From NCBI RefSeq assembly GCF_002738225.1, contig NZ_PEBQ01000153.1, forward strand, positions 1-38,449: 38,449 nucleotides of DNA, in the 5' to 3' direction. This document shows positions 8,624-17,226 of the stretch, in pieces; the first letter of the stretch is position 1; each line of letters opens with the position of its first letter. The translations under genes and the position numbers were made by a program. Source of the stretch: Acetobacter pomorum. Lineage in GTDB: Bacteria > Pseudomonadota > Alphaproteobacteria > Acetobacterales > Acetobacteraceae. The notes beneath the pieces are model-generated. The model saw nothing but the letters and a program-made list of their open reading frames with translations, did no database searches and was not told where the DNA came from.

Positions 8624-9634
8624 ATGACTGATACACAGCTTGAAACCCCCATTGTGTCTACTGTTCCGTTTGACCAGGACGGTATTCATCATGGTTTCCT
8701 TCGACTGCCTTATAGCCGTGATGACTCAGCTTGGGGGTCAATTATGATCCCGTTAACAGTTGTGCGTCATGGCGAAGGCCCGACAGCACTTTTGACTGGT
8801 GGGAACCATGGGGATGAATATGAAGGCCCGGTAACGCTCTTTGGTCTTGCGCAGGAACTGGAGCTTTCCGATGTTTCGGGGCGGATTATTATTGTGCCGG
8901 CCATGAATTATCCGGCTTTTCGTGCGGCTACCCGTACCTCCCCCATTGACCATGTGAACATGAACCGTGCTTTCCCCGGACGCGCGGATGGAACGGTGAC
9001 TGAAAAAATTGCTGATTATTTCCAGCGTGTTCTGTTACCTTTGTGCGATATTGTTCTGGATTTTCACTCTGGTGGTAAAACGCTGGAGTTCATACCATTC
9101 GCGGCAGCACATGTTCTACCTGATGCCGAACAGGAAAAAAAATGTTTCTCCGCTGTTAAGGCATTTGGGGCACCATACTCCCTGAAAATGGTCGAGATTG
9201 ATTCACGCGGCATGTTCGATACGGCTATTGAGGAGATGGGCAAGGTTTTTGTAACAACCGAGCTTGGTGGTGGTGGCACAGTATCCGCCAGAACTGCGGA
9301 AATTGCTAAACGGGGCGCAAAGAACGTTCTGCGACATGCGGGTATTCTTTCTGGTGACATCATTGCTGCGCCAACAAAGTGGCTGGATATGCCAGGTGAT
9401 GATAGCTTCATATTTGCGGAACAGGATGGCCTGCTCGAAATGTGTGTGGATCTGGAAGGATCTGTAAAAAAAGGCCAAGTGATAGCGCGCATTCATACAA
9501 TAGACAGAACCGGTGTACCACCAGCACAGATTACGGCACCTTGTGATGGTATTCTCATTGCGCGCCATTTTCCCGGCCTTATCAAAATAGGTGACTGTGT
9601 CGCATCATTTGGCGTTGTCATAGAAGACGTATGA
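8624..9634 (+). CDS. doeB: DoeB (EutE), N-acetyl-diaminobutyrate deacetylase
   Basis: A 336-residue zinc-dependent deacylase of the succinylglutamate desuccinylase/aspartoacylase (M14-like) family. GGNHGDEYEGP (59-69) gives the zinc ligands His62 and Glu65, and DFHSGG (146-151) the third ligand His148. NMNRAFPGR (112-120) is typical of the DoeB subgroup. It removes acetate from N-alpha-acetyl-diaminobutyrate, the product of DoeA, to give diaminobutyrate, and acts on the hydroxylated form as well. The stop codon overlaps the ehuA start by 4 bases (ATGA), so breakdown and uptake genes are one operon. Confidence 0.92.
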   Translation: MTDTQLETPIVSTVPFDQDGIHHGFLRLPYSRDDSAWGSIMIPLTVVRHGEGPTALLTGGNHGDEYEGPVTLFGLAQELELSDVSGRIIIVPAMNYPAFRAATRTSPIDHVNMNRAFPGRADGTVTEKIADYFQRVLLPLCDIVLDFHSGGKTLEFIPFAAAHVLPDAEQEKKCFSAVKAFGAPYSLKMVEIDSRGMFDTAIEEMGKVFVTTELGGGGTVSARTAEIAKRGAKNVLRHAGILSGDIIAAPTKWLDMPGDDSFIFAEQDGLLEMCVDLEGSVKKGQVIARIHTIDRTGVPPAQITAPCDGILIARHFPGLIKIGDCVASFGVVIEDV

Positions 9635-10428
9635 GCAAGATGGAACAGAAAGCCGTGTCACGTCCAATTATAGAACTTTCCAATGTTTCAAAGGCGTTTA
9701 ACGGTGTATCGGTTCTTGACAATTTGAATCTGGTCATTCCCAAGGGCCAGAAAGTTGCGTTGCTTGGTCCTTCAGGGTCGGGGAAAACAACAATCCTGCG
9801 TATTTTGATGACGTTGGAAACAATAGATGCCGGTCAGGTGCGGGTTGGGGGGCAGTCGATGTACGAGGAGCAGTCTGGCGTGCCACGCTTGCTCCCTGAA
9901 AGCCAACTCCGTTCCGTTCGGGCACGGATTGGAATGGTGTTTCAGCATTTTGGTCTTTTTCCGCATCTTACAGTTTTAAGTAATATTGCGTTGCCACAGA
10001 TTTTAAACGGTCAGGCACGCAAAGCCGAAGCGGAAGCACGTGCATTGGATCTTTTGCAAACTGTTGGGTTGGCAGATAAGGCGCATCTCCTTCCAGATCA
10101 GCTTTCTGGAGGGCAGAAGCAGCGCGTGGCCATTGCACGTGCGCTGGCGCTCCAGCCGGATATTCTACTGTTTGACGAGCCCACTTCCGCCCTTGATCCC
10201 CAACGTGTTTCCGAGGTTCTGGACCTGCTGAATGTGATTGGTGAAACCACGGGTGCGACCATGTTGCTTGTTACGCATGAAATGGAATTTGCCAGACAGT
10301 TTGCAGACCGTGTTCTGTTTTTTGATCATGGCCAGATTGTCGAAGATGGTGCGCCGGACCTGGTGTTTACCAATCCACAGGATCATCGAACAAGAGCTTT
10401 TTTGGGGCTCCCTGCACGAGGTGTTTAA
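9631..10428 (+). CDS. ehuA: EhuA, ABC transporter ATPase for ectoine/hydroxyectoine
   Basis: A 265-residue ATP-binding subunit of a polar amino acid-type ABC importer. The Walker A motif GPSGSGKT covers 46-53, the signature is LSGGQKQR, Walker B is ILLFDEPTSALD and the switch histidine lies in LLVTHEM. It works as a homodimer at the inner face of the cytoplasmic membrane and powers uptake through EhuC and EhuD. The ehuB start codon overlaps its stop by one base. Assignment as EhuA, rather than a general glutamine or histidine importer, rests on the surrounding doeAB, ehuBCD and eutBC genes. Confidence 0.9.
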   Translation: MSKMEQKAVSRPIIELSNVSKAFNGVSVLDNLNLVIPKGQKVALLGPSGSGKTTILRILMTLETIDAGQVRVGGQSMYEEQSGVPRLLPESQLRSVRARIGMVFQHFGLFPHLTVLSNIALPQILNGQARKAEAEARALDLLQTVGLADKAHLLPDQLSGGQKQRVAIARALALQPDILLFDEPTSALDPQRVSEVLDLLNVIGETTGATMLLVTHEMEFARQFADRVLFFDHGQIVEDGAPDLVFTNPQDHRTRAFLGLPARGV

Positions 10429-11315
10429 TGGGCAGCATGAGCAATAGATTGCGCAAAATTTATGCTGTTACCGTGCTGTTTATGGCTTTTTCTGTAGGGG
10501 CTGTGCATGCGGCACAAGCACAGACGACTGCTCAGGTGCCTTTATCCCGGTTGGCGCAACTGCAACAGCGTGGCTATGTGAGAATTGGTCTTTCCAACGA
10601 ACCCCCATGGACGGTTATTGACGCGGATGGGCGGGTAGGGGGCGTTGGGCCTGAATTGACGCACGCGGTGTTCCAAAGAATGGGAGTGCCGGAGATGCAG
10701 GGGGTTCTGTCTACTTTCGGGGGGCTGATTCCGGGCCTGTTGGCAGACCGGAGCGATGCTATTAGCTCTGGCTTGTTTATTCAACCGGGGCGTTGTCAAG
10801 CTGTTGCTTTTTCAGAGCCGGATTTATGCGACCGGGAGGCCCTTCTAATGCTGGCTAACGGGCATTCTAATCCCAGATCCTACCATGATCTGGCAAAAGA
10901 TCATGCACTACAGATTGGTGTGCCCGCAGGTGGTTCGGAGGAACATGCGGCGCTTGCTGCAGGGGTTCCCGCCAACAGGCTTGTGCCTATCTCCGATGGT
11001 CCGAGCGGTATGATCATGCTTCTGTCAGGGCGTATACAGGTGTATTCCTTACCGGCTTCTTCCGCCCAGCATCTTGTTGATCTGTGGCATGAGCAAAAAT
11101 TGACACTTGTAAAAGTGGAAGATGCGCCTGTTATGTGTGCAGGCATAGCCTTTAGCCCACGCGCGGTTGCGCTGAGGGATGCTTATGATCATGTGCTTGC
11201 ACAACTCAAGGCAGATGGCACTTACGACAGGATTTTGCTGGCACATGGGTTTGATCCCACTTTAGCGCGTGAACATACCCGTAAGGAGTTTTGTGCAGGG
11301 AAAGAAGTGCAATGA
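10428..11315 (+). CDS. ehuB: EhuB, periplasmic ectoine/hydroxyectoine-binding protein
   Basis: A 295-residue family 3 solute-binding protein. A signal peptide (about 1-31, ending near HAAQA) is followed by the two-lobed binding domain. The stretches LIPGLLADRSDAI and QPGRCQAVAFSEPDL resemble the pattern LIPGL-A-R-D then P-RC--V-FSEP that I associate with EhuB proteins. It would capture ectoines in the periplasm and hand them to EhuC/EhuD. ATG 10428 has GAGG 6 bases upstream, which supports it over the ATG at 10437. Its stop overlaps the ehuC start (ATGA). Confidence 0.88.
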   Translation: MGSMSNRLRKIYAVTVLFMAFSVGAVHAAQAQTTAQVPLSRLAQLQQRGYVRIGLSNEPPWTVIDADGRVGGVGPELTHAVFQRMGVPEMQGVLSTFGGLIPGLLADRSDAISSGLFIQPGRCQAVAFSEPDLCDREALLMLANGHSNPRSYHDLAKDHALQIGVPAGGSEEHAALAAGVPANRLVPISDGPSGMIMLLSGRIQVYSLPASSAQHLVDLWHEQKLTLVKVEDAPVMCAGIAFSPRAVALRDAYDHVLAQLKADGTYDRILLAHGFDPTLAREHTRKEFCAGKEVQ

Positions 11316-11971
11316 CGGAAAACATAGTACTGGATCTGTTCTGCTCCGTACTGCATGGGCTGGAAATAACAGTTGCCCTGACTGTTTTGGGGAGTGTTCT
11401 TGCTTTTATCTGTGCATTTGTTTTTGGTTTGGGGCGCATTGCGCGTTGGCGTCTGATACGGATTATCAGCGTATTTTATATTGAAGTCTTTCGTGGAACA
11501 TCAGTTTTTGTTCAGGTCTTTTGGCTATATTATGCACTTCCGGCGTTTGGCATCCTACTTTCTCCTTTCCTGTCCGGTATTTTGGGGCTGGGGCTTAATG
11601 TTGGGGCATATGGGGCAGAGGTAGTGAGAAGCGCCATACAGGCAACTGGCAAAGATCAGTATGAATCCTGCTGTGCACTGAATTTTACACGGTATCAGAC
11701 ATTTCGGTATATTGTTCTGCCTCAGGCTTTTCCGCGTATGTTGCCCGTATTTGGGAATAATATGGTGGAACTGATGAAAGCAACGTCCATTGTTTCGTTA
11801 ATATCCTTGTCAGATATTACGTTTCAGGCGCAACAGTTCCGTATTCGCACAGGGCAGACTTTTCTGCCTTTTGCGGTAACCCTGCTTGTTTATTTTCTTC
11901 TTTATCTTGGCATCCTTTTCTTCGTGCAGTCTGTAACACGGTTGACCAAACCAAAATCTGTAAAGGTATAA
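11312..11971 (+). CDS. ehuC: EhuC, ABC transporter permease for ectoine/hydroxyectoine
   Basis: A 219-residue inner membrane permease of the HisM/GlnP type with about five transmembrane helices. The cytoplasmic EAA-type loop that docks on the ATPase is visible as ALNFTRYQTFRYIVLPQAFPR, with G-x-N further on. The start is ATG 11312 in the ATGA overlap with ehuB; an in-frame upstream codon at 11291 would give an unlikely polar extension. It pairs with EhuD to form the channel. Confidence 0.9.
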   Translation: MTENIVLDLFCSVLHGLEITVALTVLGSVLAFICAFVFGLGRIARWRLIRIISVFYIEVFRGTSVFVQVFWLYYALPAFGILLSPFLSGILGLGLNVGAYGAEVVRSAIQATGKDQYESCCALNFTRYQTFRYIVLPQAFPRMLPVFGNNMVELMKATSIVSLISLSDITFQAQQFRIRTGQTFLPFAVTLLVYFLLYLGILFFVQSVTRLTKPKSVKV

Positions 11972-11974
11972 GAT

Positions 11975-12709
11975 ATGACTTGGGATAACCATTTTGTTGT
12001 CATGGTCTTCCCTTATCTCATGCAAGGGTTGCTGGTTACTATTCTGGCAACGCTTTTTTCGTTTGCTTTAGCTGTATGTTTAGGGCTGGTTATTGCCATT
12101 CTTGAAAAAGTGACGCGTGGACCAATCTATTTTCTGGTGACTGGTTGTGCCCATTTTATTCGTGGTACACCTCTTCTTGTTCAACTGTTTTTTCTTTACT
12201 ATCTGTTGCCTTATTTAAATATTACACTCCCGGCGTTTGCCTGTGGTATTGTTGGTTTTGGTGTTCATTACGCCACGTATTTATCAAATGTTTATAAAAG
12301 TGGTATTGATGCTCTTCCTGTGTTGCAATGGGAGGCTAGTCAATCCTGTAATTTTTCGTCTTTTCAAACATGGCGTTACATTATTTTGCCGCAGGCCATC
12401 CGCCCTGTTGTGCCTGTTATGGGCAATTATTTTATTGCCCTAATTAAGGAAACGCCACTTTTATCATCAATATCCGTGATGGACATGATGGGAGAAGCCA
12501 ACTTGTTTGGAGACATGCACTACCGTTACCTTGAGCCCATTACAATGGTTGGCGTGCTGTTTCTTACATTGGGTTTGGTTGCCAGGGGCAGTGTGGGAAT
12601 TGTGAAAAAAGTGATTGCTGTGTACCATGGAAAAGAAAATTATCCTTCTCATCAACGGGCGTTTCATGAAAGCCCGGAACTTGATCCCACTGAAAATCTG
12701 ATTTCGTAA
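11975..12709 (+). CDS. ehuD: EhuD, ABC transporter permease for ectoine/hydroxyectoine
   Basis: A 244-residue permease of the same type as EhuC, with five predicted membrane helices and an EAA-type loop (FSSFQTWRYIILPQAIRP). It begins 3 bases after ehuC and is the last gene of the operon. A hydrophilic C-terminal tail of about 25 residues is longer than in EhuC. No clear terminator is seen in the 39 bases before the convergent regulator gene. Confidence 0.9.
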   Translation: MTWDNHFVVMVFPYLMQGLLVTILATLFSFALAVCLGLVIAILEKVTRGPIYFLVTGCAHFIRGTPLLVQLFFLYYLLPYLNITLPAFACGIVGFGVHYATYLSNVYKSGIDALPVLQWEASQSCNFSSFQTWRYIILPQAIRPVVPVMGNYFIALIKETPLLSSISVMDMMGEANLFGDMHYRYLEPITMVGVLFLTLGLVARGSVGIVKKVIAVYHGKENYPSHQRAFHESPELDPTENLIS

Positions 12710-12748
12710 AGAAATATAGAGAAGGATATAGGATTGTCGGTCGGCTAG

Positions 12749-13237
12749 TTATGTTTTCATGTGCCCTGTTGGAAGGGACGTTGTATATTTAATCTGGTTT
12801 AGAGCAAAGCTGGACCGGATATTAGAGACAACAGGGATTTTTGTTAAAAAATCTAGAATCAGCTCTTGGAATTTCATAAGATTTTCTACAACAACGCGTA
12901 ACATATAATCAGATTCCCCTGACATGAGATAACATTCCATGACTTCGGGGCGGGTTTTGACGGCGGCATTAAAAATCTCAAGCGATTGTTTGTCCTGATG
13001 AGTCAAGGAAACGTGGACAAAAACATTCACAGCCAGACCAAGGGCGAGTGGATCAACAATGGCAACAGATCTTTGAATGACGCCATGATTTTTCATGTCA
13101 TTGACACGTCGCCAACAAGGTGAAGCAGAAATGCCGACAATGGCAGAAAGCTCATTATTGCTGATTTCGCAATTTTTCTGAAGAATATCCAGAATACGTA
13201 TGCTGGTGGCATCTAGCGCAAAAGGTGTGTCAGGCAA
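12749..13237 (-). CDS. Lrp/AsnC family regulator, DoeX-like
   Basis: A 162-residue Lrp/AsnC protein with an N-terminal helix-turn-helix (about 10-60, ISNNELSAIVGIS then CWRRVNDM) and a C-terminal RAM domain (about 68-145). The start is a TTG at 13237 supported by GAGAGG 6 bases upstream; no in-frame ATG is near. AsnC/Lrp regulators (DoeX in Halomonas, AsnC in Ruegeria) are standard parts of ectoine breakdown loci, so control of the receptor-doe-ehu and eutBC units is likely. It is convergent with ehuD. The MocR/GabR-type repressor EnuR, often the partner regulator, is not in the window. Confidence 0.85.
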   Translation of the reverse strand: MPDTPFALDATSIRILDILQKNCEISNNELSAIVGISASPCWRRVNDMKNHGVIQRSVAIVDPLALGLAVNVFVHVSLTHQDKQSLEIFNAAVKTRPEVMECYLMSGESDYMLRVVVENLMKFQELILDFLTKIPVVSNIRSSFALNQIKYTTSLPTGHMKT

Positions 13238-13410
13238 AATATACCTCTCATCGCAAATATGTTGGTTATTTTTACCAGATTATCTGCAAGCAGTGCAAAA
13301 GATAAGTCAGATTTATCGGCACGCCTCTTTTAAAACCCTCTTACCAGAAGTGCTCTGGATTCTCTGTTTTTATTTTAAAACATTCTCGTCAATAGAACGG
13401 ACTTTCTCAT

Positions 13411-14358
13411 ATGTCTTCCTTGGTAGATTTGTTTTTAAAAAGTTTTGGCAAAAACGAGACAAATATCTGGCTCGGAGTCATGGTTGTTCTTTGGGGCTTA
13501 AGCTGGCCCGCAATGAAGGTTGCCGTAGGGCTTATGGACCCATTGTGGATGGCAACATTACGGTTTGCAACGGCTGGTTTTTGTCTGTTTCTGTTTTTAG
13601 GCTGGCGGGGTGAGCTTAAATTTCCACAAAAGGGTGATTGGGCTATTCTAGCCAGTATCGGCGGGTTGCAAATGATGGCGTTTACAGCGCTAGGTGTAAC
13701 GGCCATGCAGTATACAGACGCAAGCCACGCCGCACTTTTGGCATATACCACCCCTTTGTGGGGTTTGCTGGCAGGCTGGCTTCTGTTTGGAGAAAAACCC
13801 ACATCAAAGCAGTTGATTGCCCTGTGTGTGGGGCTGTGTGGCATTGGGATGATCTGCTCACCACTGGAGATGGACTGGAACAAGCCGGGTGCGTTGTCTG
13901 GGGCAGCCATGTTATTGTTTGCAGCTGTGGGCTGGGCGTTTGTTATCCTGCATATACGGCGGCATCAATGGGTTTCGCGCCCTATTGATCTGGCGCCATG
14001 GCAAATGTTGTTTGCAGCACTCAGCCTGACCATTATTTCCATGGTGGTTGTCGGGGTGCCGCATGTGCAGCATTGGACACCCGAATTGTGGGGGTTACTG
14101 CTCTTTATTGGCCCTGTTGCCACATCGCTCTGTTTTGTTATTGCGGCTGATGTAGGGCGACGTGTTTCTACCTTTACTATGTCCAATATTACATTAGGGG
14201 TTCCTGTTATTGGTGTTCTTGCTTCAGCGGTTTTTCTGCATGAGCGGATTACAACATTACTGGCTATGGGGCTGGCATTGATTGTTGGGAGTGTGATTTT
14301 TGCGACATGGGCGGGACATGGCGCTGTGACCAGTACTGAGGAGGGATTGGATTTATAA
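13411..14358 (+). CDS. EamA/DMT family transporter
   Basis: A 315-residue inner membrane protein with two EamA repeats, about ten transmembrane helices in total. Typical elements are WGLSWPAMKVA early in repeat one, AALLAYTTPLWGLLAGWLLFGE closing it, and the matching GVPVIGVLASAVFLHERIT in repeat two. The family exports amino acids, nucleosides or drugs; the substrate here is unknown. It follows the divergent AsnC-type regulator by 173 bases and could be controlled by it, but no shared operator was seen. Confidence 0.88.
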   Translation: MSSLVDLFLKSFGKNETNIWLGVMVVLWGLSWPAMKVAVGLMDPLWMATLRFATAGFCLFLFLGWRGELKFPQKGDWAILASIGGLQMMAFTALGVTAMQYTDASHAALLAYTTPLWGLLAGWLLFGEKPTSKQLIALCVGLCGIGMICSPLEMDWNKPGALSGAAMLLFAAVGWAFVILHIRRHQWVSRPIDLAPWQMLFAALSLTIISMVVVGVPHVQHWTPELWGLLLFIGPVATSLCFVIAADVGRRVSTFTMSNITLGVPVIGVLASAVFLHERITTLLAMGLALIVGSVIFATWAGHGAVTSTEEGLDL

Positions 14359-14498
14359 TCCTCTCCTGGCCAGCCAATCAGTTGAGCGGTGGATAATGAC
14401 GTATATTCGCGAACATTATGCTTTAAGCAACGGTTTTTACGGATGCCTTTGTATGTGTCCCACGGCACCGCTTATGATAGGCTTGATGTGAATATCGA

Positions 14499-15023
14499 TT
14501 ACTTTTTCGTCCTCTTTATAGATAGCGCGTTGATCAGAGCGGTCATCGCAGAAGAGTGTTGTCGCCGGTTTGGATAGTAGAAGTGATAGGGCTCAAAGGT
14601 CTTTCGCCATCCGGTCAGCACTTCAATCAGCTCTCCTGTTGCAATGCGGGAGGCTACAAAATCTAGCGGTAGCCATGCCAGCCCCAGTCCGGCCAGACAG
14701 GCCGCGCGGATCTGAAAGAGGCTGGTCAGAACAATTTGGCCTGATGTTGTGACACGTACATCCTTGCCACCTTTCTTGAACTGCCAGGAAAATAGCTCAC
14801 CATATGTGGGAAGACGCATATTGATACAGGGGAATTCTGCAAGCTCACGCGGCTTTTCTGGTGTGTTGTATCGGGCTAGAAAAGCTGGCGTGGCCACCAC
14901 AGTCATCGGAATATCTGGCCCGATCCGTAATGCGATCATGTCTTTTGAGATAAGCTGTCCACGTCGTACACTGGCATCGTAACGCTCCTGCACAATGTCA
15001 GTGCGTCCGTAATCAGTTGTCAC
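14499..15023 (-). pseudogene. Truncated LysR regulator (effector-binding domain only)
   Basis: The 174 codons match the C-terminal part of a LysR effector-binding domain: TDYGRTDIVQERYDASVRRG, then DMIALRIGPDIPMTVVATPAF, and a normal end. About 120-130 residues are missing, including the entire helix-turn-helix, the linker helix and the first part of the domain. Reading further upstream in frame only runs into the complement of the neighbouring SDR gene. The GTG at 15023 is an internal valine codon of the old gene, not a true start. The family is usually transcribed divergently from its target, which fits the adjoining truncated SDR. It cannot bind DNA as it stands. Confidence 0.8.
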
Positions 15024-15786
15024 GGCGCGCCGGTTGGAGCCATTGCAGAAGATCGCAGCCCCTTATGGTGCACGTGCCCTTCCGTTACGTCTTGATGTAA
15101 CAGATGCTGCGATGCGTAGAAATGTTCTGGCGCAGGCGACTGAAAAATTCGGCCATATTGATGTGCTGGCCAATATTGCAGGGGCAGGCGCTTATGGTGC
15201 AGTAGAGGAATATAGCTCTGAGCAGATCCGGACGAATATGGAACTGAATTTCTTTGCAGCCGCCGAACTGTCGCACGAAATTTTTCCACAGATGCGTGTG
15301 CGCAAATCTGGACATATTCTCAATCTGACGAGTATTGCCGGTCTGGTGTCCTTTACCGGATGTGGCCTTTATTGTGCATCCAAATTTGCGCTGGAAGGCT
15401 TTACTGAAGCACTCCATAATGAGGTCAAACCGCTTGATATCCGTGTAACACTGGTTGAACCGGGGGCCTTCCGTACTGATTTTGCCGGAAGTACCATCAT
15501 CAAGGCCTCCAATACAATTGCGGATTATGCAGAGCTTGATGCAGGGCTGGAGACGTATTTCCATGATCAGAATGGCAAACAGATGGGAGACCCGGAAAAA
15601 GCCGTTGCCGTTATAATCGATATGGTAAACTCTGAGACATCTCCCGTACGCTTAATGCTGGGTGAGGATGCCTACCAGATGTGGGACCAGACCCTGGAGA
15701 CCCGTCATCGTGATCTGCAGACCTGGCGCCAGCGTGAGATAGATACAGCCTATCCTGATGCCGAGATGAATCCGATCACACTCTGA
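15019..15786 (+). pseudogene. Truncated short-chain dehydrogenase/reductase (no N-terminal nucleotide-binding motif)
   Basis: From about 15016 the frame reads like an SDR after its first 30-35 residues: VVTARRLEPLQ, LDVTD, ANIAGAGAYG (in place of NNAG), NLTSIAG and the catalytic YCASK. The glycine-rich TGxxxGIG motif and first beta strand are missing, and a stop codon (15010-15012) precedes the homology. A TTG at 15034 could start a 250-residue protein, but it would lack NAD(P) binding. The lost 5' end abuts the lost 5' end of the LysR gene, pointing to a single deletion of both starts and the shared promoter region. Confidence 0.78.
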
Positions 15787-15931
15787 AGAGGCAGGTCTTC
15801 CTATTGTCGCAGCCGCCTGCCGCATCAACAAAACAGAGCAGGTGGCAATGGTCTCACTTCTGCCACTCAATGAACTGTCTGGCTTCTTCGATGATGAGTC
15901 ATTGCCGGTTTTTCTTGACGTGAGAAACTAA
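15770..15931 (+). other. Short open stretch, possible gene remnant
   Basis: Between the SDR fragment and the antiporter an open frame runs from 15770 to a stop at 15929-15931, with an ATG at 15848 that would give 27 residues (MVSLLPLNELSGFF...). No Shine-Dalgarno site precedes that ATG. The amino-acid mix looks protein-like, so it may be the tail of a lost gene. I do not recognise it. Confidence 0.25.
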
Positions 15932-15944
15932 AGCGACCAGCGAT

Positions 15945-17210
15945 ATGGTCATGGATACGATCAGTCTCTTCGCTCTGCTTCTAACGCTTGCTGCAGGCTT
16001 CAGCATTCTGAATCATCACACGTTTCGCGTGCCTGTGACGATCGGTGTGTTGATCTTCTCATTGCTGGCGTCTCTGCTGGTCATGATCTTGAATCCGCTG
16101 ATACCGGCCTATGATTTGCAGGCACTTCCGCGGTCTATGCTTGGGGCCATTAATCTGCCGACAGCACTTTTGAATGGTGCGTTGTCACTTCTGCTGTTTG
16201 CTGGCGCCACACAGGTGAATATCGGACACTTGCGTGCAAAGCTTGCTTCTGTAACGGCCCTTTCTGTTCTGGGGACTGTGTTGGCCGTTGCTTTTCTTGC
16301 AGTTGCGGCATGGTATGTCTTTTCCCTGATGGGCCACACCGTTCCTTTTGCATGGTGTATCGTGCTTGGTGCCATCCTTGCGCCAACAGATCCGGTTTCG
16401 GTGGTGGGCATGTTGAAACGTTTGGGGTTGCCGGGGCCACTTCAGGCTGTTTTTGCGGGGGAGAGCTTGTTTAATGATGGTGTAGGGGTTGTTATTTTTG
16501 GTGTTACAATCGGACTGGCAACAGGCGAGAGCCAAGGAATGGCAATTTCTGAAATTGCCTTGAGTTTCTGCCGCGAAGCCCTTGGCGGTGGTCTTCTTGG
16601 AGCACTGACTGGATGGATTGCTCTGCGTGTGCTCAAAGGGCAGCGGGATCCACATATTGATCTGCTGACATCTCTCGCTTTGGCAACAGGTACTTTCAGT
16701 ATTGCCAACCAGTTTGGCATGTCGGGTGCGATAGCCGTGGTGGTCGCTGGTCTTTGTTTCGGGACAAGCTACAGCCATTCTGTTTTCGATGAAGCGTCTC
16801 GCAAGGAACTCAATATTGCATGGACATTGATTGACGAAGTGCTGAACGTTCTACTGTTTATGCTTATTGGTTTTGAAATACTAGAGATTACACCACATCT
16901 TTTTACGGTAATGGCCACACTTGTGGTTATTCCGCTTTCCATTGCCGTGCGGGCATTAAGCGTGCTGTTTTCCACGCTTCCGGTGCATCTCCGGCAATGG
17001 GATCGGGGTCGTGTTCTCGGTATTTTAACATGGGGCGGCCTGCGTGGCGGCATTTCGGTTTCGCTTGCGCTTGGATTACCGCCCGGAGGTTTGCGTGATC
17101 TGTTACTGCCAATCTGTTACGGCGTGGTGGTATTTACCATTATTGTACAGGGACTGACTATGGAGCGTGTTGCCCGCACTCTTTATCCGACATCCACGCC
17201 CCAGCCATAA
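15945..17210 (+). CDS. Na+/H+ antiporter, CPA1 (NhaP/sodium-hydrogen exchanger) family
   Basis: A 421-residue inner membrane cation-proton antiporter with about 12 helices. The CPA1 signature is clear: AILAPTDPVSV in helix 5 carries the Thr-Asp-Pro turn and GESLFNDGVGVV the ion-binding Asn-Asp pair, followed by LIDEVLNVLLFMLIGFE and WGGLRGGISVSLAL with the conserved Arg of helix 11. There is no large C-terminal regulatory domain. It should exchange Na+ or K+ for H+ and help pH and salt balance, plausible in an acid-producing organism. ATG 15945 is used; ATG 15951 is equally possible. It converges on the oleate hydratase gene with 16 bases between. Confidence 0.9.
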   Translation: MVMDTISLFALLLTLAAGFSILNHHTFRVPVTIGVLIFSLLASLLVMILNPLIPAYDLQALPRSMLGAINLPTALLNGALSLLLFAGATQVNIGHLRAKLASVTALSVLGTVLAVAFLAVAAWYVFSLMGHTVPFAWCIVLGAILAPTDPVSVVGMLKRLGLPGPLQAVFAGESLFNDGVGVVIFGVTIGLATGESQGMAISEIALSFCREALGGGLLGALTGWIALRVLKGQRDPHIDLLTSLALATGTFSIANQFGMSGAIAVVVAGLCFGTSYSHSVFDEASRKELNIAWTLIDEVLNVLLFMLIGFEILEITPHLFTVMATLVVIPLSIAVRALSVLFSTLPVHLRQWDRGRVLGILTWGGLRGGISVSLALGLPPGGLRDLLLPICYGVVVFTIIVQGLTMERVARTLYPTSTPQP

Positions 17211-17226
17211 TGAACACTGTTGCTGC

